41,053 nucleotides of DNA from Clostridia bacterium (lineage in GTDB: Bacteria; Bacillota; Clostridia; Oscillospirales; CAG-272), in assembly GCA_017399145.1 (NCBI GenBank), contig JAFQEG010000040.1, forward strand, positions 1-41,053, written 5' to 3'. Each line of letters opens with the position of its first letter. Position 1 is the first letter of the stretch. Below the pieces are notes generated by a model. It saw only the letters and a list, made by a program, of their open reading frames with translations, had not been told where the DNA came from and made no database searches. Position numbers and translations under genes: made by a program. Below are positions 14,324 through 22,663 of the stretch, one piece after another.

Positions 14324-16920
14324 TTGCTTTTCACCTCGTATTTACAAAGATAAACGTCGCCTAAAATTCCACTAGGTGGTATTTGCATAAAGCTACTTAG
14401 CCAGTCGGGTCTGCCATGTCCTAGGTTACTTTGGACTATTACCTCAAGGGTGTTTTCACCCTCCTTAATAGCCTTACTTAGGTCGAATTTATAGGGCTGA
14501 CAAATTCGTGTGCCTAGGCATCTGCCATTTAGGTATAGCTGTGCTACCTCGCCAACCTGTCCTAGGTCGATTACCGTGTAGTCCTTAACCGAATTAAAGC
14601 TTGTCTTATACCTTATGGTACCTGAAAAATCTGGTAGGTTATCGGGGCTTGATATATCAATTAAGCTACTGCTTGATTTGTATAGGGTGTAGTCCTTTTC
14701 GTTTTCTCTTTTGATTGAAATATCATAGCTTAGGTCAAGTGGTATTCTGTCAATCTCTTTTGTGAAATATGGTAGACTCTTGTCAATTTCACAACCGAAG
14801 ATTACAAAAAGCATATTGCCCTTTTCTATTCTTAGGTCAAGAGCGCCATTGTTGGTATTGTAGCGATAGGTTTTATTGTCCCATGGCTCGTAAATTAGAC
14901 ACTCTCCCTCTTGTTTTAGAGAAATTTGTGCATTTAGCTCCTTGTTTATAGCCTCGTTTGAGAAAAGATATAAGTCCTTGTTTTCCCTTTGAGTATGATA
15001 GAAACGAAGTGATTTTACATTTTCGCCCCTTGCCTCTATGTGAAAAAGTCCCATTTTTCTCAAGACCTTAGTTAAATCGATCGTTGGCACTGCTTGAAAT
15101 TTATTTATAAATGCTAAAAAGTCCTTGCCCTCTGCACTTTTTTGAGGTAGACTATCTGTAAAGATTACAGGCAAGCCCATTTTTGCAAGGCGACAAAATG
15201 CCAGTAGTAGGTATGTTGGCAAAATCTCGCTTTGAGAAACGATAAGCGCTCCGTAGTCCTTGCCGTTTATATAAAGCCTTTTGTTTTTTACCTCTGCATT
15301 TTCAAGTGCGTCATAGGGGACTATGTCAAAGTCGATTTGGTCCTGTGACAAAATTTTGCAAATCTCAAAGAAGGATTGATGCTTGCCACCTGTCCACTCG
15401 CCCTCTGCATTATAAAATACGCATACGTCTGCCTTGTGAGTGCCCTCTTGGGTTAAGTGGGCGCATCTTTTCATATATGCGATAAGGTCCTTAAGGTAGG
15501 GGTATTGAATATTTTTGCCACCATTATAAAAATGTGGTGGGCAATCCTGATCCTCGCTAGTTGGTGAAAATGCGTGAGGCACAAAGTGGTTTATGCCAGA
15601 CACTAGCATAATATCTGCAAGACCCTTCATAAAGGGTAGTCCCTCTGCCCAACCGAAGGCACCAAAGATTTCACACATAGCCCTACCCTTTTTAAGGGGC
15701 TGTATGTGGGAATGAGATGAGGCTAGCTTAGGTAGAGTATAACGGAAAAAGGTAGGGTCAGCTTGTCCCCCGTCGGCAAGTGGGCCTCTGTGGATTGAGT
15801 CGTCAATACCAGGAATATCCTGCATTAAAACTATATCAACGCCTGCCATATCCTGTCCGTCAAGGGCACGGAAGAAGTGTCCCGACCCGTAGCCCATACG
15901 CATATGCGCACCCATATCCTCGATAACGTGGCCTATGTACATAACACCGTGGTCACGGCACCAATTTCCAAGCTGATAGCCAAAATTCTTGCTATATTCC
16001 TTGGAAATTACATCCATATAGTGAGTGCGAATAAGGGCGGTTACCTCTCCTAAATCCTCCCATAAGGCAGGCAAATAAAGACTTGCTTTTTCCTTTTCTA
16101 TACCTGCGCCCTCTGCAATAAGACTTGGCAATTCCCGCTTCCATGGATATGGTGAGTACATTTTACCAAGGGTATTGAAGTAGGTATCGAATACGTTTAA
16201 AAATGCAGGCTCGTCGGAGAAAAATCCAAGGAAGGTATTTCCAAAATACTCCTTGAAATGCTCGTAGTGTGGTTGATAAATTGCATCTATCATTGAGTGA
16301 CAGGACTCCTCGCTTAGCATATCTATGTAATAGAAAAGCCTTGAGTCCTTGTCTTGAAATTGAGTTTCCACAAGCACACAAACTCGCCATGTACCCTCTG
16401 GGATATCCCAATAGGTCATACCATTTTTAGTTTTGTCGGTTAGGTCGATAGCGCTTTTGTAGTCAAGTCCCTCACCACTATCAATATGCTTATAGGCAAT
16501 GACGGAATAAATTGTTTCGTCACTTGCAATTCTGCCACCTACGTACACCTTTGCACAATTCATAGGTCCTAACACGTCTATTTGAAATTCTCTTATTAGC
16601 TTTTTGCGAAGGTGGGAATTTTCCTCCCTCTCAAGGTATCCATTTGCATAGCCTGTTGGGAATTTTTTGTCGTCAAGTAGCCATACCTTCATATCTAGGT
16701 CCTTGGCGGTTTTTAAAATAAAGCCAAAGTCTTCCCACCAGGACTCTCCACAAAAATCCTCATAGGGTCTGCTTTCTGCACAGAATTGGTCAATTCCACT
16801 ATTTTTTATTGCTAAAATTTCCTCGTAAAGTCTTTCGTGACTCTCGCCGTGTAGCCACAAAAATGGCAAAATATAGCCACTGGGTACACCATTTTGACAT
16901 TCCTTTAATCTTTTATCCAT
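14320..16920 (-). CDS. Large glycoside hydrolase, GH106/alpha-L-rhamnosidase-like
   Basis: 866 aa. The N-terminal 500 residues look like a TIM-barrel of the type seen in GH106 and related uncharacterised glycosidases: GFFSDEPAF, a candidate acidic pair near residue 238; VMYIGHVIEDMGAH; CEIFGAFGW; SGINHFVPHAFSP. Residues about 500-700 resemble the glutamine-amidotransferase-like A5 domain (GALIVSQSEILPT). The last 130 residues form a GH2-like jelly-roll sugar-binding domain (VAQLYLNGRCLG, IVQSNLGHGRPDW). There is no signal peptide, so the substrate must be taken up as an oligosaccharide. It is 8 nt downstream of the metallopeptidase gene and overlaps the MBL gene. Exact family and substrate are uncertain. 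Confidence 0.75.
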   Translation of the reverse strand: MDKRLKECQNGVPSGYILPFLWLHGESHERLYEEILAIKNSGIDQFCAESRPYEDFCGESWWEDFGFILKTAKDLDMKVWLLDDKKFPTGYANGYLEREENSHLRKKLIREFQIDVLGPMNCAKVYVGGRIASDETIYSVIAYKHIDSGEGLDYKSAIDLTDKTKNGMTYWDIPEGTWRVCVLVETQFQDKDSRLFYYIDMLSEESCHSMIDAIYQPHYEHFKEYFGNTFLGFFSDEPAFLNVFDTYFNTLGKMYSPYPWKRELPSLIAEGAGIEKEKASLYLPALWEDLGEVTALIRTHYMDVISKEYSKNFGYQLGNWCRDHGVMYIGHVIEDMGAHMRMGYGSGHFFRALDGQDMAGVDIVLMQDIPGIDDSIHRGPLADGGQADPTFFRYTLPKLASSHSHIQPLKKGRAMCEIFGAFGWAEGLPFMKGLADIMLVSGINHFVPHAFSPTSEDQDCPPHFYNGGKNIQYPYLKDLIAYMKRCAHLTQEGTHKADVCVFYNAEGEWTGGKHQSFFEICKILSQDQIDFDIVPYDALENAEVKNKRLYINGKDYGALIVSQSEILPTYLLLAFCRLAKMGLPVIFTDSLPQKSAEGKDFLAFINKFQAVPTIDLTKVLRKMGLFHIEARGENVKSLRFYHTQRENKDLYLFSNEAINKELNAQISLKQEGECLIYEPWDNKTYRYNTNNGALDLRIEKGNMLFVIFGCEIDKSLPYFTKEIDRIPLDLSYDISIKRENEKDYTLYKSSSSLIDISSPDNLPDFSGTIRYKTSFNSVKDYTVIDLGQVGEVAQLYLNGRCLGTRICQPYKFDLSKAIKEGENTLEVIVQSNLGHGRPDWLSSFMQIPPSGILGDVYLCKYEVKSK

Positions 16921-16928
16921 TGTTACAC

Positions 16929-17669
16929 CTATCTTGCTAATGGGTATTTTTTCTGCTTACCAGCAAGAATTTTTTCTGCATTTTCCAAGGTTTCTAGCCA
17001 TTCCTCGAATACGATTGATTCAAAGGGAGTATGCTCATTGTAGTAGCCTACGCTTAGGTTTACAGCGCAAATATCTCTTGCTAAAACCTTTATGTCTGTG
17101 CCTGAGTTAGTGCCTGAATTATAGTAGTATGTGTTACTCTTAATAAAGTCCTCAAATTCCTTAGTTACTGGTATGTTATAAAATTTGTAGTTGCCCTTTT
17201 CTCTTCTGTCGAATTGAATCATATAGCAATGATTATTAAATTCGTCGTATAGCTCGGGGTAGTTGTCCCTTATGTGCTTTGAGGTAACACAGCCTATTTC
17301 CTCACCGTCGGTTATAAGTAGGCTATGTCCACTATTTCTAAGTAGCCAAAGGATTGCACAACCGGACCTATCGTCTGCGCCAATTCCACATTCTATGTTT
17401 GTACCGAGGAATGTGCCCTCTTGCTCAAATAATTCTTGCTCGTAATTTTTGTCGCCTAAGCCGTCCTTGTCCCATACTGTGTCTGCATGGGCGATTAATA
17501 GGACTCTGTCCTCTCTTGTGCCTGGTACGTAAACAAAATTCTTTGTTTCCTCGTCGTAATGGTGGATTGCACCTGGCAATTTTTCAAATATTTCAAAAAC
17601 TGCACGACTTGTGCTTATTGGTAATGATAAAAATCTTTTTAATTCTTCCCTTGCTAATTGTCTATCCAT
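16929..17669 (-). CDS. Compact M20/M28-type zinc aminopeptidase
   Basis: 246 aa. Metal and catalytic motifs in the expected order: LIAHADTVWD (His-x-Asp ligand), GIGADDRSGC (bridging Asp), TDGEEIGC (catalytic Glu plus ligand Glu), QFDRR, and YNEHTPFE (last His ligand). It lacks the lid/dimerisation domain of M20 peptidases, so it is closer to M28 or to the short clan MH enzymes of Clostridia. AAGGAGG sits 8 nt before the ATG. It is the first gene of a three-gene operon with the glycosidase and MBL protein. Cytoplasmic; substrate unknown, possibly small peptides or acylated amino acids. Confidence 0.8.
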   Translation of the reverse strand: MDRQLAREELKRFLSLPISTSRAVFEIFEKLPGAIHHYDEETKNFVYVPGTREDRVLLIAHADTVWDKDGLGDKNYEQELFEQEGTFLGTNIECGIGADDRSGCAILWLLRNSGHSLLITDGEEIGCVTSKHIRDNYPELYDEFNNHCYMIQFDRREKGNYKFYNIPVTKEFEDFIKSNTYYYNSGTNSGTDIKVLARDICAVNLSVGYYNEHTPFESIVFEEWLETLENAEKILAGKQKKYPLAR

Positions 17670-17741
17670 TTTTAATACCTCCTTAGGCTTATATGTTTAT
17701 TTTAGCATATTTTATATAGCACTTGCAACAGGTTTATATAA

Positions 17742-17769
17742 AAAAGGCACTCGGTTGAGTGCCTTTTTA
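17742..17769. terminator. Terminator after the 36-aa ORF
   Basis: AAAAAGGCACTC / GAGTGCCTTTTT with a GGTT loop, symmetrical, just downstream of the small minus-strand ORF at 17772-17882. Confidence 0.85.
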
Positions 17770-17771
17770 AA

Positions 17772-17882
17772 TTACCAATTGTATGAAATTGATTTTAGGT
17801 ATTGGACTGTTCCCTCTTCGTCCTTTATTGTTGCAATTATGTCATTTACAAGGCTGGTTGTTATGTCCTTTGTTTCCTTCAT
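17772..17882 (-). CDS. Putative 36-aa small protein downstream of the nuclease-like gene
   Basis: ATG at 17882 and TAA at 17772-17774. The product begins MKETKDITTSLVND and ends SISYNW. It lies 14 nt after the stop codon of the gene at 17897-18928 and directly before the terminator, so it would be co-transcribed. The composition is protein-like (amphipathic helix pattern, no rare-codon run), but the ribosome site is weak (TAAGAA). It could be a real small partner protein or the frayed end of an older, longer reading frame. Confidence 0.4.
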   Translation of the reverse strand: MKETKDITTSLVNDIIATIKDEEGTVQYLKSISYNW

Positions 17883-17896
17883 TAGCAAATTTATTC

Positions 17897-18928
17897 TTAT
17901 TTTATGTTTACGAAAACCTGTTCTAAGCCGTCCTCTTTTCCACTTCGCCATTGTGGGCGTGATTGTATATTTCCTGAAATGCTTGATTTATCATTAATTT
18001 TTGAGGCATCCCAGTGGTTTGTGCTTCTTGTTCCGTCGCTATATACCCAAATAATCTCTGCACTCTTTCTTGCCATAAGCTCCTTCTTGAAGATGTCGGG
18101 GTCGGCAGGGGTATAAGTAATAGTTGGGCATTTCTTTGATTTTTTAGGAGCACCAGCCTTTAAGGTTGTGGTCTTTGCAGGTGTTGGGAGTGTTGCCATA
18201 TGCTTCTCGGCAGCTCTTAATATGTTTACAGACCTTATAAACAAGTCGTTATCGTTGTTTAATTTATCTGCATTTTCAACTAGTGGCTTACATATTTCCT
18301 CTGAAAATTTTTCATTGAGGTACAGTTCAATTGAAAACCTAGAATATTTACCAACAAGTAGCTCACGTAGTATTTCCACTACATTTTCAATATCAGCCCT
18401 TACAGTGTCACGGCATTCGGGTGCGGCAAAGCCTACGGTTACGTCAACGCCTGTGCCGAAAATGATTGTTGAAACAAGCACTGCTCTTATAATTTTTTTA
18501 ATAACAGTTGCTACAACGTCGTGATAGCCTAAGCCGTTTTTGTGAAAGGCAGAATCTACAAGGTACACACGGTCAACTATTCCGTCGTCTAATCTTATAC
18601 CTGCTACGTCTATTTCACACTGGCGGATAAATTGCTTTGCATTTGATTTTTTCGTTATGTTAAGGGTTGTGGTTTTCTTTTTTGATTTCTTCGGCATTTC
18701 CTCGCCAAGGTCCTCGTCGATTGAGGCTTGAAGTGCTTCGACAGCTTCCTCGTTTAGTCTTTCGTTAAGGGTGTCTTGCACTTTTGTTACAAAATCGTAA
18801 GCGTCGTCAATATCAGCCTTAACTATGCTACGCATTGGGGAAATAGTCCAGTTGGTTTGCACCACCTGACATTGCTTTACGTTTGCTAACCAAGATTGTA
18901 CCATTTGCTCGCAGATTTCAATTTTCAT
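17897..18928 (-). CDS. Unknown protein, possible PD-(D/E)xK-type nuclease fold
   Basis: 343 aa from the second ATG (18928); GGGAG is 7 nt upstream of it but touches the first ATG at 18934. Residues about 80-90 are a Lys-rich linker (PKKSKKKTTT). The best-conserved-looking block is residues 102-150: E107-I-D109-VAGI, then VYLVD127-SAFH131, then a helix with IKKIIRA. The E-x-D...D-x-A-F-H layout resembles a divergent restriction-type nuclease core, but the usual E-x-K is absent. The C-terminal 55 residues (IIWVYSDGTRSTNHWDAS) look like a separate small beta domain. No homologous family is recognised with certainty. Transcribed alone with the 36-aa ORF. Confidence 0.55.
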   Translation of the reverse strand: MKIEICEQMVQSWLANVKQCQVVQTNWTISPMRSIVKADIDDAYDFVTKVQDTLNERLNEEAVEALQASIDEDLGEEMPKKSKKKTTTLNITKKSNAKQFIRQCEIDVAGIRLDDGIVDRVYLVDSAFHKNGLGYHDVVATVIKKIIRAVLVSTIIFGTGVDVTVGFAAPECRDTVRADIENVVEILRELLVGKYSRFSIELYLNEKFSEEICKPLVENADKLNNDNDLFIRSVNILRAAEKHMATLPTPAKTTTLKAGAPKKSKKCPTITYTPADPDIFKKELMARKSAEIIWVYSDGTRSTNHWDASKINDKSSISGNIQSRPQWRSGKEDGLEQVFVNIK

Positions 18929-19039
18929 TTTCATTCTCCCTTGAAATGTATTATTTAATGCAATGCATCGTATTTATTTTATCATACTATTTAAAGAAAA
19001 TCAAGCTTCGACTGTACTGATTTTAGTACAGCACATCTT

Positions 19040-19918
19040 TTAATAGGTTAAAAATGAAGTATTTTCCTCGGAATATTCAATTTCTGCCGAGATTATTCTT
19101 GCAATATCTACAATTTTATCAAGGTCGTCCTCGTTGTAAATCAAGGATGCAAGTAGTCTTTCACAAAACAAGCAAAAGGAAAGCCTTTTACAAAAATCCT
19201 CATAGTCAACTGCCTCGGTGCAATGGCGATAGATGAAATATGCTAAAAATCTTTCTTGATATTTTTCCTTGCCCCTTGGTCTTTTTTTACTTGAATAGTT
19301 TTGGAAAAGTAGCTTGCTTTCGTTGTCAAGATATTCAAGGGTGTCTAAAATTTCAAGCCAGTAGCTATCATTTTTCTTGTCAATTTGATACTTAGAATAA
19401 ATTGCTTCAAGATTATTTTCGTAACCCTGTGTCGTATTTTTTAAAATTTGATATACCTCGCCTCGCAAGACACGTCCGTCAAAATCAATATCAATGGGGT
19501 CCTCATCTATCCGCCCTACCTCTATAATTTCGTCGTAATTTTGCGAGGTAAGAATAATCCTTGCACTCTCTGGACAGGACATACCAATTCCCACCTCTGC
19601 CTCGGTTGTGTAGTTATAAAATCTTGGGTGCTGTGCACAAATTTGGCAAAGGTAGTCCTTATTATAATTTAATATGATTTTGCAAAGACCATTTTCGTCA
19701 AGGTGGGGGCATCTATCCCCCTTGCAAAGCTTAAAGTGAGGGGTATCCTCAAGGGAAATGCTATTCATAATTGTAGGACCATAGCCATTTTTTAGACTCT
19801 TATATTTTTCAAGTGATATTTCGTCTATATCAATTTCCCAACCGATACAGCAGTTATGGGCACACTTGTCGGCTATACATTTAAAATCCTTGTAGTAGCT
19901 TGGCGCGTAAAGCTTCAT
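19040..19918 (-). CDS. FliB-like (flagellin lysine-N-methylase family) Cys-rich protein
   Basis: 292 aa. Cysteine-rich N-terminal half: KCAHNCCIGWEIDID (C18, C22, C23), RCPHLDENGLCKI, and YLCQICAQHPRFYN, the C-x2-C-x2-HPRF motif characteristic of the FliB/YkgJ-related family. In Salmonella FliB methylates flagellin lysines; many Clostridia carry homologues without flagella nearby, and none are seen here. The protein is shorter than typical FliB (around 380-400 aa), missing part of the C-terminal helical region. The clustered cysteines suggest a metal or Fe-S centre. Last gene of the S51-PHP-GDPD-fliB-like run, 18 nt after GDPD. Confidence 0.75.
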   Translation of the reverse strand: MKLYAPSYYKDFKCIADKCAHNCCIGWEIDIDEISLEKYKSLKNGYGPTIMNSISLEDTPHFKLCKGDRCPHLDENGLCKIILNYNKDYLCQICAQHPRFYNYTTEAEVGIGMSCPESARIILTSQNYDEIIEVGRIDEDPIDIDFDGRVLRGEVYQILKNTTQGYENNLEAIYSKYQIDKKNDSYWLEILDTLEYLDNESKLLFQNYSSKKRPRGKEKYQERFLAYFIYRHCTEAVDYEDFCKRLSFCLFCERLLASLIYNEDDLDKIVDIARIISAEIEYSEENTSFLTY

Positions 19919-19936
19919 ATTTCCCCCTTTGATTAT

Positions 19937-20692
19937 TTAATACAATTTTATGTTTTTTAAATACTCTTCCTCTATTGACTTAAAATCAGAGGTGTGCAAA
20001 TATTCGCACATATCGGGATGAAGTGCTATTGTATTCTTAAAATTATTTTCGTTTAGGCTAATAAGGGCAAGAAGGCAACCCGCCTTTCTTATAGCCTCAA
20101 TCTCATCCTTGCAGGAATCCCAGGTATAGCAAAAGCATCTTTTTCCTCGCTCGGAAAAGTCCTTAACAGTATTTGCAAAGGTTGGTCCGCGGTCGATAAA
20201 ACGAGCATCTGGGTCTATTTTTAAAATTGCGTTGATTCCGTCCATTCCCGAGCCATTAAGGGCATAAACCACCTTGCCTATCATTCCACATTTTAGGACT
20301 AATTTAGACACGTCCTCGGCAATTTTGTATCCATTCTTTAAATCTATGTTGACAAGGAGTCCTGTGTTATAGGCTAGGTGCAAAACCTGTTCAAGAGTAG
20401 GGACTCTTTGTACACCCCATTTTTCGTCCCTTGATAAAATTACGGAGCAAATTTTCTCTGCTGTGGTTTCGGCTACAATATAAGTAACTGCCTCGCCCTT
20501 TTCGTTATAGCCTCTTACTGTGTCGTCGTGGTTGACAATTAAAACACCGTCACTTGTTAATCTTGCGTCGGTTTCTATCATTTCTGCCCCGTGTAGGTAT
20601 GCGTTATAGTAGGCGCCTAGGCAATTTTCCTTTAGGTCCCCCTCAACAAAGCCTCTGTGGGCAGAGGTTATCCAATTCTTTTTATGGTTCAT
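19937..20692 (-). CDS. Glycerophosphodiester phosphodiesterase-family protein
   Basis: 251 aa. GDPD signature: H12-R13-G, E22-N23, E40-x-D42 (MIETDARLTSDG) and H55-D56, covering the two catalytic histidines and the Ca/Mg ligands. Length is that of short cytoplasmic GDPDs. Family reaction: glycerophosphodiester + water gives glycerol-3-phosphate and an alcohol. The ATG overlaps the PHP gene stop by 4 nt, so the two phosphoesterases are coupled, perhaps acting on consecutive steps of one phospho-compound. Confidence 0.9.
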   Translation of the reverse strand: MNHKKNWITSAHRGFVEGDLKENCLGAYYNAYLHGAEMIETDARLTSDGVLIVNHDDTVRGYNEKGEAVTYIVAETTAEKICSVILSRDEKWGVQRVPTLEQVLHLAYNTGLLVNIDLKNGYKIAEDVSKLVLKCGMIGKVVYALNGSGMDGINAILKIDPDARFIDRGPTFANTVKDFSERGKRCFCYTWDSCKDEIEAIRKAGCLLALISLNENNFKNTIALHPDMCEYLHTSDFKSIEEEYLKNIKLY

Positions 20693-21393
20693 ATGTCTTC
20701 TCCCTGCTCGTTTACAAAAATTATGTATTCTTGATTTTTTAAGATACGTACAAGGTCCTTATTGCTTTTTATACGCACCTTGGTTGCAATTCCTGCCTTG
20801 CCTGCCGAGGCTGTGCTATGGCCGTCGGAGCCGGCAACACATAAAAGTCCCTTTTCCTCAGCTAGCCTTTTTGCGCTATCATTCCACTCTTTCTCGTTGC
20901 CTGCGTTGTAAACCTCAATTCCGTCTAGCTTGTCTAAGCAATCAAGGGGATAGGGTGCGCTAATATACCATCTATTTCGATAGGGGTGTGCTTGATAAAC
21001 AAGTCCACCTGCCGAATGAACAACCTTGGCAAATGCTTCAGCTGATGCATATTTTAGCTCAGGGTGGTTAGCAATTAAGTCGGGGGTTATTCCGTAAATT
21101 AGAATTTCCTGTCCGTTGCCTACCTGCTCCTCAAGACCAAAAAGCAAGTCAAAGTCTACCCTTTTTGCATACTCTAGTCCGTATAAATAGTCCTGTCTGT
21201 ATGCATTTACAAATTCCTCCCAGGGCAAGCCTCTGTCTATTCTTGTGTCCCCTCCGTAAAAATGGTTGGTAACAACCATTCCACTATATCCCTTCTTTTT
21301 TAAGCAGTCGATATGGTCACGAATATCGGCGCCTCCTCCACTACAAGGGCTTGTGTGTATGTGCATTTCATATTTGTATAAGTAGTCCTTCAT
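20689..21393 (-). CDS. PHP-domain metallo-phosphoesterase
   Basis: 234 aa from the ATG at 21393, chosen because GAGGTGGG lies 3-4 nt upstream; a TTG six codons earlier overlaps that site. Metal motifs: H11-I-H13-T, H44 (VTNHFYG), E-x-Q region (LLFGLEEQ), H140 (VYQAHPYR), and GSDGHS near residue 188. These are the trinuclear metal ligands of PHP phosphoesterases (histidinol-phosphatase/PolC-PHP type). Substrate unknown; it is likely a small phospho-monoester, given the adjoining GDPD. Confidence 0.9.
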   Translation of the reverse strand: MKDYLYKYEMHIHTSPCSGGGADIRDHIDCLKKKGYSGMVVTNHFYGGDTRIDRGLPWEEFVNAYRQDYLYGLEYAKRVDFDLLFGLEEQVGNGQEILIYGITPDLIANHPELKYASAEAFAKVVHSAGGLVYQAHPYRNRWYISAPYPLDCLDKLDGIEVYNAGNEKEWNDSAKRLAEEKGLLCVAGSDGHSTASAGKAGIATKVRIKSNKDLVRILKNQEYIIFVNEQGEDI

Positions 21394-21432
21394 TATCCCA
21401 CCTCGTTTCAAGGATATTTTACTAGGGTAGCA

Positions 21433-22239
21433 CTAATTTTTTACGCCACCAATATTCTTAGATAGCAAATCACTAAGAGGCTTAAATTCGGGGGAGTCGT
21501 CGATTTTTTCTTGTATATATTCTCCCTTTTCCCAATATGCTTTTAAGCCATAGGCTTGTATATTGTGATAAGATGCGTCGCTCGTTATCAATCTATATTG
21601 GTCATCAACAATTTCTAGTGCGGTACAATTAGATATAAGTAACCCAATTTGTTGGCTATCCTTTAAAAGCTCCTTGGCATTTTCAAGTCTGCCTTGTTTA
21701 TCGCAATGAGGAACAAACAATCCATCGACAAAGCCTAAGCATTCCATACCAATCAATGGTTGGTCGTCTCCGTATTTGATTTTCAACGAATCAGATGAGC
21801 ATTCCTTAAACCAGCAGTTTGCCCCCGCTGAAACTCCACACATCACCTTGCCATTTTCCCATGCTTGCCTTAGGATTTTATCAAAGCCAGTATCCTTCCA
21901 AAGGCTAATCATATCCAGTGTGTTTCCACCACCCTCGTAAATGATATCAGCCCACTTGATTATTTCCTTGACGTATTCCGTATCAGTTAATTTATCGCTT
22001 TTTAGGTCCTTGCAGGGGCAACCATACATTTTGTTGTATATATCGACCATTACTTGAAAATATCCTTCTTGCCTTTCAAGCGGTTGGGAATGGGCTATCA
22101 GTAAAAAGTTAGGGTGCTCCTTGCCTGTAAGTCTAATAATTTCTTTATCTTGATTAGCTAGCTCGTACGGATATCTAATTCCGTCAGACCCTAATCTTCC
22201 ATTTTCTCCGCCACCAATGGCTACTATCCTTTTGCTCAT
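21433..22239 (-). CDS. Peptidase E-like serine peptidase, family S51
   Basis: 268 aa. Nucleophile S137 in GVSAGANCWF, oxyanion glycine motif YEGGGNT (101-107), and H178 in FVPHCD match the Ser-His-Glu site of S51 peptidases (aspartyl dipeptidase PepE, cyanophycinase). Length fits the PepE branch. Cytoplasmic. Probable substrates are Asp-X dipeptides. First gene of the four-gene minus-strand run, 39 nt before the PHP gene. Ribosome site GGAGG visible upstream (CGGAGGCTTATT). Confidence 0.9.
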   Translation of the reverse strand: MSKRIVAIGGGENGRLGSDGIRYPYELANQDKEIIRLTGKEHPNFLLIAHSQPLERQEGYFQVMVDIYNKMYGCPCKDLKSDKLTDTEYVKEIIKWADIIYEGGGNTLDMISLWKDTGFDKILRQAWENGKVMCGVSAGANCWFKECSSDSLKIKYGDDQPLIGMECLGFVDGLFVPHCDKQGRLENAKELLKDSQQIGLLISNCTALEIVDDQYRLITSDASYHNIQAYGLKAYWEKGEYIQEKIDDSPEFKPLSDLLSKNIGGVKN

Positions 22240-22475
22240 AATAAGCCTCCGACAAATTTATCATTTAAATTATATCATATCATTGTGGATAAATCAAGGC
22301 AGTGGCTTGTATGTAAGATAAGAAACGGGACACCAAATTGATAACATGCTCCCTGTCAAGTAGACATAGTAAAAAAACATATAATGCTTTTTGTTATTTG
22401 AAAGGATGCTTGACAATGGCAACTAAACATGATTTTATTATTGTTTGGCATCATTTGCTAAGAATTAAAAAATAA

Positions 22476-22528
22476 TGACAACTTTTTGACAACTTTTTAT
22501 AGGTATTTGTATGTATTAAAACGGAATG
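22476..22528 (-). other. Integrase-arm-like repeats of an orphan attachment region
   Basis: Read on the minus strand: CATTCCGTTTTAATAC (22528-22513), then two tandem 11-bp units containing GTTGTCAAAA (22497-22476). The same order, with CATTCCGTTTTATTAC and two 11-bp units TTTCGTCAAAA, stands at 26641-26686 beside tRNA-Trp. In both places a hairpin terminator and a tRNA 3' end precede them. Such short tandem units beside an attachment core are typical arm sites of tyrosine integrases. The rest of 22240-22470 shows no convincing gene. Confidence 0.6.
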
Positions 22529-22545
22529 AAATGGATTTTCTAAAA

Positions 22546-22599
22546 GATAAAAAACCCTGTAAATACAAGCTTTTGCTTGGTTTTACAGGGTTTTTTATC
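22546..22599 (-). terminator. Long hairpin terminator downstream of the RM gene
   Basis: Perfect 18-bp arms GATAAAAAACCCTGTAAA / TTTACAGGGTTTTTTATC, with an inner CAAGC/GCTTG stem. T-runs on both strands. Confidence 0.9.
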
Positions 22600-22632
22600 T
22601 TTGCGGAAGGGCTATAAAAAGATATTTTTGGC

Positions 22633-22660
22633 GGAGTGCTTACGGGATTTGAACCTTACG
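22633..22660 (-). repeat. Displaced tRNA 3'-end-like fragment
   Basis: Minus strand: GGTTCAAATCCCGTAAGCACTCCGCCA has a T-loop (TTCAAAT), an acceptor tail like those of serine tRNAs (CTCCGCCA) and a CCA end, but no matching upstream tRNA body; the RM gene lies there instead. Two extra bases between T-stem and acceptor make it non-canonical. A partial inverted copy lies at 25672-25690. It reads as the leftover 3' end of a tRNA used as an attachment site. Confidence 0.55.
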
Positions 22661-22663
22661 AAT

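Noticed and set aside
22325-22375. Possible IS3-family end (CCCTGTCAAGTAGACA)
   Set aside because: Single end only, no transposase remnant, and no second inverted end found.
22376-22480. Small ORF of 18 codons with GAAAGGA before ATG at 22416
   Set aside because: Too short, no promoter or conservation evidence, and the region is better explained as decayed attachment DNA.
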